Shown here: piece after piece, positions 32,401 to 44,310 of the stretch | Position numbering within the stretch: the stretch's first letter is position 1 | How the letters are laid out: every line of letters starts with the position of its first letter | Source: Stenocarpella maydis | Lineage: Eukaryota; Ascomycota; Sordariomycetes; Diaporthales; Diaporthaceae | DNA length: 64,000 bases | Assembly: GCA_002270565.1 (NCBI GenBank) | Contig: NQMI01000167.1 | Span: 31,049 to 95,048, forward strand | Direction: 5' to 3' | Translations under genes and position numbers: made by a program | The notes under the pieces: model-generated | What the model was told of the DNA's origin: nothing | The model's database searches: none | What the model saw: the letters and a program-made list of their open reading frames with translations, nothing else

Positions 32401-32745
32401 CCTGGCATGTAGCATCCGCCTGTAAGCGTGATCGGAGGCTGCGATAGAGGCAGTCGAGGCTGCTTGACGCCGCTCTGTGTAGGGTGAGCGACCGCGTGAT
32501 GGTCAAGTCAAAGATGCAGTCCAGCATGTTCCGGGGTATGACGTAATCAGGGGCACGCCTGGAGCAGGGACTGAGCCTTTACGAGGTTGCAGAGAACATG
32601 AGGACATGGCGAAAGAGGGCAGGCAGCAACGAATTGAACAGCAAGGCCTGGTATTATTATGGGCACTCGCGGTATCTCCCGCATGCGTATTCTCTCTCCA
32701 GTACATATTCTCTATCCATAACATGGGCAACCTTCCCGGCCTTGT

Positions 32746-33845
32746 CTATATGCCAGGGAGGCCAACCAGGGCTCTCAAAGGCGGCGCAACTCTTGGGAGG
32801 ATGTAGATGGCGTACAGGCCTGCAGAGGCGACCAGAAGCCCGGTAAGCTGTGATAAAAAGGTCAGCATGAAAGGCGCACAGGGGAACAGGGTGGCAGCCA
32901 TACCTTCTCGATCCACGTGTGGAAGAAGATGGCCGTCATGAGGATCATCCACAGGCTCATTAAGAAGACGCCACCCGCGATTTTGCCACCCAGCGCGAGC
33001 GCATCCCAGGCACCCCGCGGGCGAGCCGCCTCCCCCCCCTGCGATTGGTCGCGCTCGCCCTCGACGGTGGCGCTCTTGACAGCCCCGTCGTGCATGACGA
33101 TGGTCCTCTCGTCCCTCAGCTCCACGACGCCGCCGCCGCCGCCGGCCGCCCCGCGCCCCCAGTGGCTCAGGTAGACCCATCCGACCTCCTGCAGCAGGAA
33201 GTAGCTCCCGAGCACCAGCAGGAAGACGTGGCCGCTGATGTCGTGGCCGCCTCGCCACTTCCCGCCGGCCGTCTTGCACGCCACGGCCGTGAAGATGTCG
33301 CTGCGGCTGGCGGCGCCCGCCTCGACCTTGACCTCGGCGAGCTCACACCGCCCGCCCGTGAAGAGGAACGAGCGGTCGATGAGGGCCGGGCCGAAGCACC
33401 ACTGCGTGACGAGGACCCACCACGTGGTTACCAAGCCCCAGCGCACGAGGGCGCGGGTCCTCTGCTGGCCGGTGCGGACGGCCGGGTGCGTGAAGAGGAA
33501 GACAAAGAAGGCGATCGAGACCCAGGCCCAGCCGCGCTTGACAAAGTAGACGTTGAAGACGTTGGACTTGCGGGCAAAGTAGGACGGCGACAGCGCCGGG
33601 TCTTGGCTGTGCGCCTGCAGGGCGGGGAAGTAGGGCGCGTTGCGGACCTGCGGCGAGAGCAGCGAGAAGAGCGTGCCGAAGGTCAGGATGATCGGGTACA
33701 GCAGGAGAGCGGCGGCCTCGAGCGGCGTGGGCAGGAAGGGCGGGTTGCGTGTCATGGTCGCGCGGCGTGGGGGAGGCGAGAAGCTGTTGCTGTAGGTCCT
33801 CGTGCTCGTTCTCTGCCTGGTATCCCGGGCTTGTGAGCCTTCCAT
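32746..33845 (-). CDS. FIT/Scs3-family ER membrane protein for lipid storage
   Basis: Exon 1 (33845-32904) and exon 2 (32847-32746), with a 56 bp intron, give 346 residues. The ATG at 33845 is used because the longer frame begins with GTG; a second ATG at 33755 (MTRNPPFLP) is also possible. About six membrane segments are visible, including LLYPIILTFGTLFSLL, WVSIAFFVFLF and HVFLLVLGSYFLL. The first family His lies in KWRGGHDISGHVFL; the second family His is in IFFHTW near the end. FIT proteins sit in the ER, act as acyl-CoA diphosphatases and support lipid-droplet budding; yeast Scs3 is linked to phospholipid synthesis. A disordered loop (GGGGVVELRDERTIVMHDG) is found between the later segments. 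About 350 bp separate it from the Apa1/2-like gene. Confidence 0.9.
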
Positions 33846-34745
33846 GGCGGAGGCAGCGGGCGTGCAGGTCGGGAGGTCGGGAGGTCGGGAGGGTTGGAGG
33901 CTTTTTGAGGACGGACGAAAGAGAGGACTGGCAGAGGCCCCAGGCCGTGGCTCGAGGTCGCGGTGTGCAAGTGCAGGCAGACGTTGCAGCGTCGTCGTCA
34001 CTTGGTCACCAGGCTCGCTCTGTGACTGGGTGAGGTTGGAGGCGGCGAGGGTGAGCACAAGCGGACAATCGTCTTTGTTGCCAGCAGTCGGTCAATTTGC
34101 GAGCTTATGACGTTGCCGAAATGTTGGGCGCTGCCACTGACCTCGCTGGCCTCCGGAAACTGGTGGGGCCTGGGGCAGCCCAAGCTGCACTAACATTATC
34201 TGGTGGCCCCCAACCATGTCATGCTGTTAGCGCAATACCACGCCTGGAGCACGCCGGGGCAGCGTGGAGACCACACGAAGCATGCGAGTCTGGCAACAAT
34301 GCGTGGTCTTTGTCACGCGATGGTCACTTGACGGTTGCAGAATTCCGTTATCGACTCACGTCCAGAAGCATATCATATCATGTCACAGGCATTCAAGTCT
34401 TGTATGTTTGGGAGTAAATCCATTGATCGTCTTATGTACGGGCCCCTCTCGTCAACCGGCGAGAACAGGCTCTGACCCTGGCCTTGTGTTCGTTTTTATG
34501 TACTGGTCCTCCCAGTCTGATTTCTTGAAATCAATTGATGGATTCTAATCCAGATGGTATCTCCAGTTTCCCTGTACGAACCGAAACGCCTTTCATGCTA
34601 CCCGCGGAGCGGCCATCATGGACTATGAAGAAGAGAATGGTGAAGAAGAAAGAAGAAGAAGAAAAAATGCCACTGTTGGGCCGATCGAAAGAAGTGAAAT
34701 ATCATTGCGGGGAATGCCATGTCTTGGGGTGCCGCGCGTGGCACT
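33846..34745. other. spacer between FIT and GH55 genes
   Basis: Promoter of the FIT gene and 3' flank of the GH55 gene. An AAG-rich microsatellite lies at about 34628-34666. No gene was recognised. Confidence 0.5.
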
Positions 34746-37076
34746 CTAGGCTGTGCTGAAGTAGCTGAGCGTCGCACAGAAAGTGCTGCGGTTGTCCGAG
34801 TCAAGCGCCTTGGACTCGCCGTTGACAGTAACCATGTTCTTGGCGGCCTTGGTCGACAGGCCGAACAGGTGCACCGCAGAGTTCTCAAGTGACACCATGT
34901 TGGTCTGGCAGTCGGCGGTAGCCAGGCACTCCTGGTTGTAGTCGTCAAAGAACGAGTACAGGCCGGCACCGTACACAAAGACATCCTTGGAGTCGACGAC
35001 GCGAAGGCCCCACGTGCGAGCCTCCTTGGATGGGACGCCCGCGAAGGGAGGGTCGCTCCAGGTCGCGTTGATTGCCGTGCCCGCGGGAGCAACCGGGTTG
35101 CCCTGGAAGTAGGCAGTCTCGGTCTGGATGAGCGCCATGTAGACGGCCGAGGCGTTGACGAGCTGGTAGTTGTAGAGGATCGAGTGCTCCGACGAGGTGC
35201 CGTACAGCCAGACGGGGCCTTGCGACTCGATCAGGACACCACGGCCGTTGTAGATGTCGATCTGGGCCGAGTTGGCACTGGGCTCGAGGTCGTGGTCGGC
35301 AACCCAGAACCAGGTGTTCTCCAGGTAGACATCCGAGGCCGAGCCGGTGATGTGCATCATCATGAAGGCACCCTGGCAGGCGTCGTTGGCCTCGTGAGCT
35401 GTGCCGTTCTGCTTGGCACATTGCCCGACCAGCAGCTCGGTGCCCGCAGAGCCACCGATGCGGTTGTGGACATCCCACATGCCTGCTGCGCCCTGAGAAG
35501 AGCCCTTGAGGTTCCACTCGATCATGACAGCACCCGGGGCCGGACCGGCAGTCTCAAACATGAGATCACTCATCTCGACCGCACCAGTGTCACCTGGCTG
35601 GCCGACCTGGAAGACGGGGCGGGGAGCCTCCACGTTTGCAAAGTTGGCCCCCTTGGCCATGATGAGGGGCCAGATCTCGCCGGTCATCTTGATGTTCTTG
35701 GGAACCTTGACGGTGTCGGTGATGATGTATGCGCCGTGGTCAAAGTAGAGAATCTGGTCGGCTGTCACGCTGTCCATGGCCTTCTGGATGGCTGCCGTGT
35801 CGTCGGTCTTGCCGTCACCAACTGCGCCCGCGGCCTTGACCGAAACGAAGTTGGCAACGGGGACGGTCTCGTACTGAGGCTTGCTACGCGTGAAGACCGC
35901 ACCGGCCGAGTTGAGCAGAGAGTCGGGCTTGGGGGTGGTCGACTGAGCAGCCTGGATAGCCTTGACGGCAGTGGCGGCACCCGAGGCCGAGTTTCCCTGG
36001 ACGAAGTTTGCCACCTTCTGGTTGCCCGGAAGGATGGTCGCGCCGCTGCTGGCGTCCTTGACGGCAACCTCCACGCCAGTGCTCATGTCGACGTTGTCAA
36101 TGATCAAGGTCCCGTTGGTGCCGGTCTGGGTCGTCGAGTACGAGGAGTTGACGCCGATAGGAGTATTGGTGATGGTGCTGTCAAGGAAAAGAGCAGATCC
36201 GACTGTCTGGGCGCCGGGGCCGCCAGTGCTAAGGTCGAGCCCGAGGCCACAGCTGTCAATCTTGACATCCTTGAGGGTCCAGACCCAGTTCCAGTTCATG
36301 AAGATTGCGGTGTTGCACTTGCTGAAGGTCAGGTTACGGGTGGTGAACTGCTGGTTACCGACGAACATGCCAATGCCGCCACCGGTGAAGGACAGGTCGG
36401 TCATGAAACCGCCAGAGCCGTTGTCCATGAAGATGCCCTGCTGCTTGTTGGCAGCACCGCCACCCTGGACCATGTTGAAGTGGATGTTCTGCAGCGAAGT
36501 AGCCTGAGCCACCTGCCAGTGAATGCCCGCACCCTTGCTCTGGTCCATCCCGGTGAGATCGATGTTGAAGTTTCGGATCTGGCGGAAGAAGTTGTTCTGG
36601 TTGATGTACCAGTTGCTTCCATCCGCGTAGTTGTAGGGGTCTGCATCGATTACGGCCATGCCGTCAAAGGAAGGCATCGCCTTCAAGGTGGGAAGAGTGA
36701 CGGCATCACCGACGAGCTGGGTGTAGTAGAACTGGACGACGGGCTTGCTGACCATGTAGGTACCAGGAGGGAAGTAGACGATGGCAGGAGTGGTGGTGGA
36801 CGATCCACAGCCCTGGCCACATCGGTTGCCGCTCGAGATGGCCTCGTTGATAGCCGCAGTGTCGTCGGTGGCGCCGTCACCCTTGGCACCGAAGTCCTTG
36901 ACGTTTCGGAAAATGGTGTAGTTTGCCTCACCAAAGGCCGGGGCGCCCGTCCGCTTTATCTCGGCGAGCCAGTAGCTGCTGCCGCTCGGGGCGGGAGCAC
37001 CAGCGGCCTGGGGAGCTGGAGCCGCCAAGGCGGGGATCGCCAGCAGGACGCTCGTCATGAGCCTGGAGAAGATCAT
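34746..37076 (-). CDS. Secreted GH55 exo-beta-1,3-glucanase
   Basis: A single exon of 776 residues from the ATG at 37076 (a second ATG lies six codons in). A signal peptide (MIFSRLMTSVLLAIPALAAP) leads into two tandem beta-helix domains, each starting with a pectate-lyase-like motif: VKDFGAKGDGATDDTAAIN (about 60-78) and KAAGAVGDGKTDDTAAIQKA (about 414-433). This double-helix layout is diagnostic for GH55, which releases glucose or gentiobiose from laminarin. The conserved LYGTSSEHS segment in the second half includes the probable catalytic Glu. Length fits the family (about 750-800). The role may be degradation of external glucan, turnover of its own wall, or attack on other fungi. A long antisense open frame (35184-37133) is a codon-bias shadow. 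Confidence 0.95.
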   Translation of the reverse strand: MIFSRLMTSVLLAIPALAAPAPQAAGAPAPSGSSYWLAEIKRTGAPAFGEANYTIFRNVKDFGAKGDGATDDTAAINEAISSGNRCGQGCGSSTTTPAIVYFPPGTYMVSKPVVQFYYTQLVGDAVTLPTLKAMPSFDGMAVIDADPYNYADGSNWYINQNNFFRQIRNFNIDLTGMDQSKGAGIHWQVAQATSLQNIHFNMVQGGGAANKQQGIFMDNGSGGFMTDLSFTGGGIGMFVGNQQFTTRNLTFSKCNTAIFMNWNWVWTLKDVKIDSCGLGLDLSTGGPGAQTVGSALFLDSTITNTPIGVNSSYSTTQTGTNGTLIIDNVDMSTGVEVAVKDASSGATILPGNQKVANFVQGNSASGAATAVKAIQAAQSTTPKPDSLLNSAGAVFTRSKPQYETVPVANFVSVKAAGAVGDGKTDDTAAIQKAMDSVTADQILYFDHGAYIITDTVKVPKNIKMTGEIWPLIMAKGANFANVEAPRPVFQVGQPGDTGAVEMSDLMFETAGPAPGAVMIEWNLKGSSQGAAGMWDVHNRIGGSAGTELLVGQCAKQNGTAHEANDACQGAFMMMHITGSASDVYLENTWFWVADHDLEPSANSAQIDIYNGRGVLIESQGPVWLYGTSSEHSILYNYQLVNASAVYMALIQTETAYFQGNPVAPAGTAINATWSDPPFAGVPSKEARTWGLRVVDSKDVFVYGAGLYSFFDDYNQECLATADCQTNMVSLENSAVHLFGLSTKAAKNMVTVNGESKALDSDNRSTFCATLSYFSTA

Positions 37077-40000
37077 CTTGACGTAGCACAGCTAGTTGTC
37101 GATGTCTTGAAGAATACTCCGGAAGGAAAGTGAAAAGGTTGTATCTGAGGTGTCTGATGTCAGTAATTTGAAAGACGAGTGTCGACGTACGCAAAATGAG
37201 GCAGTAACGAACTATCCGATGAATGGGAAGGATGGGCAGGGAAAAGTAGAGACGTTTAACTACAGCCAGAGGTTTATGTGCTGAGAATTCGACAGGTGAT
37301 GAATGGAGTGGGAGTGTTGAGTGACAAAGCCATTGTGATTGTTGTGATTGATGTGATTGTGCTGTCCTTTGGTGCCAGCATGCCAGACAAGGCCGCCCCG
37401 GGGTGATTGTCGACAATGGCCCAGTGAGTGAGCCCCAATGTCTGGGAACAATTCCCTCGAGGTCGAGTCACCCCTCACCACCGTGATCGTTCTGGTGACA
37501 CATTTGAATCTCAATAGCACAAGCTGCTCGCTTGTACTTTTGGTCCCCTCATGCCTCGGGGGTGTTGTTGATTTGGGGATGCAGTGGCAGTGAGTGGCCT
37601 GGGGGTGGGGTGGGTCATAGGGCAGGACATGTGATGGAAAATTGTATGTGATTCGCACTAACCAGTGACGAAGAATTGAAGATTAACTTGTGATCGACAA
37701 CATTGGATACTCACTTGTTAGAGAGGTTGAGACAGAAGGCTGCTGCACGATACGGCTTACTGCTCTGCAGAGTGGCGGATCGAGGGGTGGGAGGAAAGGA
37801 AGGAATGACTCCGCAGGAGCGTGTATCTGTCAAGAATGAACGAAGAAAGATTGATGAAGGCGATGGGGGAGGGAAAGGGAGGGAGAGGAAAAGAGAGACC
37901 GAGGCGTTGTAGTTATGGTTGGGGTGCATCTGTTAAAAGCAAGGTGGGAGAGGCGGTAGATGCAAAAGGTGGCGGGCGTGGCGTGGCGTTGAAGGGGGGG
38001 TTTGCAGGGATGTGTTGATGGGAGGACCCGAGGCGCCCACAGCCTGACTGATGCGGCGGCAGAGCTCGAGCTCCCCTGAGCCAGTCAAGCCCGTCAACCC
38101 ATCCCAACTCTCTTCGTGTTTCCACCTCGTCGACCCCTTCGCTATGGCGGACCCCACCCGCGTGTCCAGTCGCTATTGAAAAAGCATCCTGGAACCCTGT
38201 CCTATATTGTTATATTATTCTGCCTGTTTGGTCGTCGTGCCCTCTGCGTCTGATGGTAGCGAGAGCAGTGTTTCCTCATCCCCGTGCCGCCCCCATGCGC
38301 CGCCCCTCCACTTTTGATCCGGGCCTCTCTTCGGCCTTTCTGGCCCGGAAGTCAAGATGCCAGGTATCCCCCGTGCCTGGCCAGAGCGATCCTGGAGCAG
38401 GATGGGTATTCTGGGAAACGTCCCCAGGCGCCAATCCGCGGCAGATTGTCAGGTGCCACCTCAACCAACGACAAGACCCAGTGTAGTACACTACTATGTA
38501 CACCGGCGCATACATGGACTGACTGGCGGGGGGGCTGCCTCCTTGCTGATTTCTGCCTGTGAGAGTGTGTGTCTGTGTACGGACGTACGGGTGATGCGGC
38601 ATCCAGAACTCAACTCACCTGGGGCCGGCCAGGCGCCATCCCGAGGCATGTTCTGTCAAGTATCTACATGCAGGTATGCTACGTGCACGAACACGCACAG
38701 TGACCGTATGCACGCGCGCGCACAAACACACACACACACATAGTAGAGCGCTCGCCTCGCAGGCTGGTGCCCGGCGTGGACAAGCTGACAAGCAGGCCCT
38801 CCTGCGTGTCAGACAAAGCTTGACATGGGACCAAGCTTCGCATAGCAGGTCGTGTACGGAGAAGTGAACGGAGTAGTGTAGTGTACTATGTAGCGCACAG
38901 ACCCAGAGTCTGCCCAACCTTGGTGGGCCAAGACTCTTTCCTCGACGAGGTGGTAACTTGGGGCAGGGAACGTCGAAAGTAAAGTGAGGTTAAATATGGG
39001 ATGGTGCAGGGTGCCTGGTCGGGTTGCCGTCGGCCCACCGAGGACGCGTTCCTGGCCTGTCGTTGCACAGTTGTGCGGCTATTCTCATGCGCCCGTCGCC
39101 GCCATTCCCCAAAAGGCAGGCCGGTCCGCGAGCCCTGATTCGCCACGGCCTAGCGCCCCTGCATTTCTGCACCACACATTGCTATACTAGGTATACCAGG
39201 CGTTGTTCACTACTACACTAGGCATACTAGTGTAGGTATTTGTTCAACAAGCGGGCCATCAATCGTACATAGTAGTATACACTACACTCCAATATCTATC
39301 CCTGCTCATAAAAAAATCCGATCTTCCCCCATACCGCCCCCGGTCTGGCCCTTCACTTTTGCTGACCGCCCAGGCTGCCAGTCATGCAGTCCTGTCATGG
39401 AGTTTTTGCAACCTCACCGCCTGCAAGCCTGTTGATGAGCGTGGTGTGTTGGATACCTGGGCGTGTACACACCATCTCTGGGCCCGGCGCTTGGCTTCCG
39501 AGATGGGGCCCGACTGCTGGCTGGCAGTTGGTGTACATAGTATAGTTGGCTGGTGGCCAATCCTTCTTTATTGGTTTCTTCGCAAGCATGAAACATGCCG
39601 CCACAGGGGTGTATCCGCCACCCCTGTCCTCCTAGCGCCGTTTGACCGTTTTAGCTGCCGTGCCTTGCAACCCATTCCCATTGTCTGGCTGGGCTGACTG
39701 CTCGCGGCTCGGTGCGGAGATTGAGCCTCCCATCGTGTCAATGCAGACCATGCCATGCCAGTCATGTCACGACCCCCTTTTGGCCCGGTGGCAGGGCCTC
39801 CCATCAAGGCCATCAAGGCCATCAAGGCTCAATTGATCCAAAGGGCCTGCCCGCCAACCTCTGGGCATTTTTATGCCTCACCTTTTCCTTTTTTCTCGTG
39901 CGCCTACCCGTCGACGACCACGGTTACCTACCCGGCAATTAAACGCTGGGGCTATGTGGTGTGGACGAACCAGTTTTGAGTTGGACTTGTTTCGACTGCT

Positions 40001-42070
40001 TTGACTGGCTCGCATTGCATTTGTTTCTCACTCCGAGGTTAACAAAATTCCACCCGACACCATCTTCGGATGAACGCTCGGCCTGACACTCCTCGCCAAA
40101 GGGGGAACAAGGGAGTGTTTTGAAACACCCCCACATCCGGCCTATCGCAACCTGCCGGTCAATGCACCATGGACCCGCCCGGCCATTCTCCCACACTTGG
40201 GGCATCCGAACTTGCGAAGGACCACCCGCCAGACAGCCAGACAGCCAGACCAGCAGGACCAGGACCACAAGTCATGTTTCGAAACACAAATATACACATG
40301 CCCCAGTCTACACTAAGACTTGACTGCCGCCGCCCCTCTTGACTCGGACAGCGCCTGCTTTGACGCCCTTGCATGCAATGTTCATCCTGCGTCGTGGCTG
40401 ATGAGGACGCCTGCCGATCCCTTTTTGATTGTGCCCTACACTAGACAACGAACGCAATGCTGATTTGGATCATCACGCCGGAGCCCGCAAGGTGCTTGCT
40501 CGCTCCCTTCCCGCCAGGGCCCCATTCTCAAGGTTCAGATCGGCAGTCGACGGGAAGCTCTGATCCTTTGCAGATCTCCCTTTCCGGCCACCATGACGTC
40601 GCAGGCACCTCCCTGGCATTTCCCAAAGCCTAAATCGTGTGCTTCTTCTCCGCACGGGATCTTGTCTAATATATGTCCAACGCCTGCCTACCCCCAGACG
40701 CGAGGTGATGCTTTAGCTCACGCATGTTTGCCACTGCTGCAAGCACCCGAGCCAACGATTCACATATGCAGCGGGGGGATCTCGGCCGTCCCGCATTGGA
40801 CCATAATAAACACGGTTGTGCCTAGCTGGCACAGACCCGATATGTGTGCATCAATCAACGCTCTGGCGCCGGCACTTTGCATCGGTGAATGCGATGGCCC
40901 GAGTGGCGATCATGCGTGTGCGACGCAGCCCAGCTCGGTTAATAAACAGTAGCTTGGCAGCACGCTTAGGGATCAACGAAAAAGCACACCTGACTGCAGC
41001 TGCGTCGGGAACGGGCCGTGGCTTCTCAGATCTGCCATCACATGCATCATGTGACTACCGTGCTTGCCCATATTCCAGTTGTGAATAGCCTCAATCAACG
41101 GGGCCCGCCCATGTGGTGTGTTTATCAAGTTGATTGTGGCCCAACCGCGAGGGTGTCGTTCCGTCTCTGCGCTAGTCCACCGAGGTTGACTTACAGTCCA
41201 GCTGTACTCTCAATCTTCTGTCCGGGCCGTCTTGTGATTCAAGAACGCAAATATCACACCGCCGTGGTTGCCTGTTGCACAGCACCAAGGACACCACCGT
41301 CTTCGGCATTGGCTTCCTAGGGTACATATGTATCATTAATCAGGCCAGATCGGCCGCACTCACTACCTCTTCGATGGCCGCTCCGCATGCCTGAAGGAAC
41401 TATCACGAAGCATTGTTTATACTCGGCCATGGCTCCGGGGGATTATATGCAGAGCGTCAATTCACAGTCGCAGGCGGGTCCTCGATTGCCAATGAGTCCC
41501 CCTCAGCTCATCCAACTTTGATGGCGATATCTGGAATCAACCACCAACGTCTAGACGTGGGGATTTCCAACAAGGTTGCCTTGAATCGGCAGGACGGAAA
41601 CGGGGCAACCTGACGTCGTATGGTTATATAGTCTCACTCTGCCTGTTCTCAAATTTCCCGGTTGTAATCTGCATACTTCAGAGAGCTTGGATAACTATAC
41701 ATATGTATGGCACGGGAGTCCCGACGTTCTGTGTTGATACTTCTGTGTCCTGGTTCTTCAGGATCTCAGTTTAGTCTGTATATGTGGAAGCGGGATACAA
41801 TTCTTGCGCATCTAATCACACGATAGCTTATATAATTGGGTTAAGGAAACATCGCCTAAAATGTGCAGATTAACGCTTCACATGTTGAGGGACAGATGTT
41901 CTACTGGATATGAACAAGTAGGAAATCGTCTCATCAAAATATGCAAAGCTCTCTATTTCTATCCCACCGGGTTCTATTTCTCTACTTAGTAGCGTTGCCT
42001 TGTCCAGCACATCTATATGCGATCTCAGCTGTCCTGAGTCAATGAACAAGCCGTGCAAGGTTTGGCTGCG
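37077..42070. other. 5 kb gene-free region
   Basis: No supported gene. The first ~700 bp are the GH55 promoter. The rest holds overlapping short frames without domains, a CA run (about 38716-38740), a 9-bp tandem repeat (39802-39828) and A/G-rich stretches (37780-37900). It may hold a lncRNA or an unrecognised short gene, but nothing in the sequence decides this. Confidence 0.5.
39802..39828. repeat. 9-bp tandem repeat, three copies
   Basis: Three copies of CATCAAGGC in a row. Confidence 0.9.
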
Positions 42071-43878
42071 TCAAGAGTTCTCTCTCAGACTACCCGCCAG
42101 GCCTCGTACCCGTCCATGTTCGACCCCCGTATCCGGCAGCAGGAGATTCAAAAACACCCCGATTACAGCGGCAATGATGAAAGGTGTTTCCACGATCAGG
42201 TTTACCCCTTGCAAGAAACCAGACAATCTCACACTCGAGCCGCTGTAGTCGAGGATCTGGTTGAACCAGGTCGGCTGCACAATGTCCATGAAGCCAATGG
42301 CCAAGGAGGTCGACAGGATGAACCGGTTCCGCCTGGTCCAGGATATCAACGCCAACACACGCACGCCAGCCACGGCTATGGTGCTGTACAGGAACACCTG
42401 CATCCCGCCCAGGACGGAGGGGGGCATCGAGGCGAATATGGCACCGAACTTGCCGAAGATGCCCATCAGTATGAGGAACCCGGAGGCGCACCAGCCTGCC
42501 CTCCGGCTTGCGCAGCCTGTCAAGACGATCACGCCGTTGTTCCCCGCCTGGCCCACCATCGGGCCAGCCGTGCCGAGCGCGCTGAACAGGCTGCCCAGCC
42601 CGTCACAGAGGATGCCTCCTTGTATGCGGCTGTTGAAGCGCGTGCCCTCGATCTCGACCCCGGAAATCTCTGCCGTGGCCAGGATGTCCGGCATGGTGCT
42701 CACCCCCTGGCAGATGAACATGATCAGCAGGGGTAATACCAGGGCCCCGTCCACCGAGAGCCTGAACGTCTTCACCCATAGGAACGTCACCACCGGCGCC
42801 TGGTCGATCTGGCCGCGGCTCCAGTACCCCGTCGCGCCCGAGATGGCGCACCCCACGGCAAGGCCGCAGATGACGCTCGACGACCTCATCAGGGGCGACC
42901 CGAAGAACTCGACCAGCACGATCGTCGCGAAGACGCTGAGCCCGAGGCCGATGAGCCTGGGGTGCCCCCAGGGCAGGGGCCGCGGCGCGCCGACGCTGGG
43001 GCAGAGCGCGTAGAACCCCTGCCCGCCGTGGCAGCTGCTGCTCCCGCCCCAGTTCTGCATGCCGTTCCCGACGAGGTAGACGCCGACCAGGAGGAGGAGG
43101 GTGCCCGTGACGAGCTTGGGGAAGACCCTGCTGAGCAGCCTGGGCGGGACGAGCGACATGGCGATCTGGACCCAGACGGTGCACAGCAGCGAGCCGAGGA
43201 GGGCGCCGTACGCGTCCGGGCAGGGGAGCCTCGTCCCATCCGGGCCGGTTGGACAGGAGCCGTTGGCGTAGAGCTTGGCGGTATAGGCTATTGCGATGGC
43301 GATGATGTCGAATGTCGGCCCCACCACGGACAGGAGGCCGGTCCCGATAAAGAGCGGCGTCTTGGTGATGTGGATGCGCGTCACCTGGAGAGCAGTCGCT
43401 ATTCCTGTGGTTATGAAGGACGCGGAGACGAGGTACTCGGTCGTGGCGGTGTCCAGATAGAAGGCACCGCCGGCGAGGGCAAGGATGGGAGAGACGACCG
43501 AGCCGATCATGGTCAGGGCGTGTTGCAAGCCGAGGATTATGGTCAGCAATATAGGAACCTTGTCGTTGAGACCATAGAACGGGGGCTCATGATCCTTGTA
43601 AATCTTGTTCATGGGCCATATGTTGGGCGTCAAGAGGTAGAAATAGTCCTGAAGGAAGCATGGCCAGTCAATATATGTGCGTGTGCACATACAACTTGGG
43701 GACGGAGCGGCCGAAAACCTACATAATCTCCAACCCATCCCTCCTTGCTGGTGACATATTCCTTGACAGCCCTCCATCGAGGAGACTTCTCAGCCATGCC
43801 GCTGTCGCGGTTGGACGATGTGCACGACTCGTCAGTGTTGTCTTCGTCACGCTTCAGGGGCAACTCGGGCACAGCCAT
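42071..43878 (-). CDS. NCS2 (nucleobase-ascorbate) family permease with altered substrate site
   Basis: Exon 1 (43878-43723) and exon 2 (43648-42071) with a 74 bp intron give 577 residues; the join restores WVGDYDYFYLLTP, a conserved N-terminal block of fungal UapA/UapC-type permeases. About 12-14 membrane helices follow. LGLQHALTM marks TM1 with its conserved Gln-His. NSRIQGGIL and RFILSTSLAIGF also match UapA. Characterised members move uric acid, xanthine or other nucleobases with protons at the plasma membrane. In those, TM8 carries Glu in an ExxGD motif and TM10 carries Gln in AQNNGVIALT. Here the same places read STMPD and AGNNGVIVLT, so both purine-contacting side chains are missing. 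The ligand is therefore probably not ordinary xanthine or urate. Divergent from the amidohydrolase gene, sharing a 432 bp promoter. Confidence 0.9.
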
Positions 43879-44310
43879 TTCATTGTCTCAAGATAACCTA
43901 GATAGCTTGAGGGTAGTTCTCCCCGCGAGCGCACCGTATCCTGCGAGGCCTTTTCTTTATCTCGCTCGGTTTTCAAGCTTCTTGTAGGCTGTCGCAGCTG
44001 AAGAAACAGAGTAATAAGCTGCCACCGGCTTTTCGGACTCGAGAGATATGCTGCCATTGGCAATCATCTTATCACCCCTCTCGAGAATGTAAGCCCCTAA
44101 GGAGCCGGAGGACGCCGAAGAACACGAGTCCCCCGCCTACCGGACGGCTTGATAGCTTAGAAATGCCGGAGAGGGGCCGCAAAAAAAATGCAACCCCCGA
44201 CATGTTTTTTTTTTTTTTTGTTTGTTTGTTTGTTTTTCAAGCTTTAACTCAACACTGTGTTACACTGGAGACAATTACGACCACCGAGAATCGCCTTGTT
44301 TTGGAAACCC
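43879..44310. promoter_or_regulatory. shared divergent promoter, permease and amidohydrolase
   Basis: A 432 bp region between two start codons pointing away from each other. It contains a T-tract and TTTG tetranucleotide run (about 44204-44236) close to the amidohydrolase start, a nucleosome-depleting type of sequence. No specific operator was recognised. The arrangement suggests co-regulation of uptake and breakdown. Confidence 0.5.

Noticed and set aside
32401..32527. N-terminal extension of the Apa1/2-like frame
   Set aside because: Reads through the intron in a wrong frame; the MSDIKVPADLPG start matches the family.
33045..33836. 263-codon plus-strand frame
   Set aside because: Antisense to the FIT gene.
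35184..37133. 649-codon open frame on the plus strand
   Set aside because: Exactly antisense to the GH55 gene; low-complexity Asp/Val/Gly composition produced by codon bias on the other strand.
42053..43726. long plus-strand frames (227-254 codons)
   Set aside because: Antisense shadows of the NCS2 permease gene.
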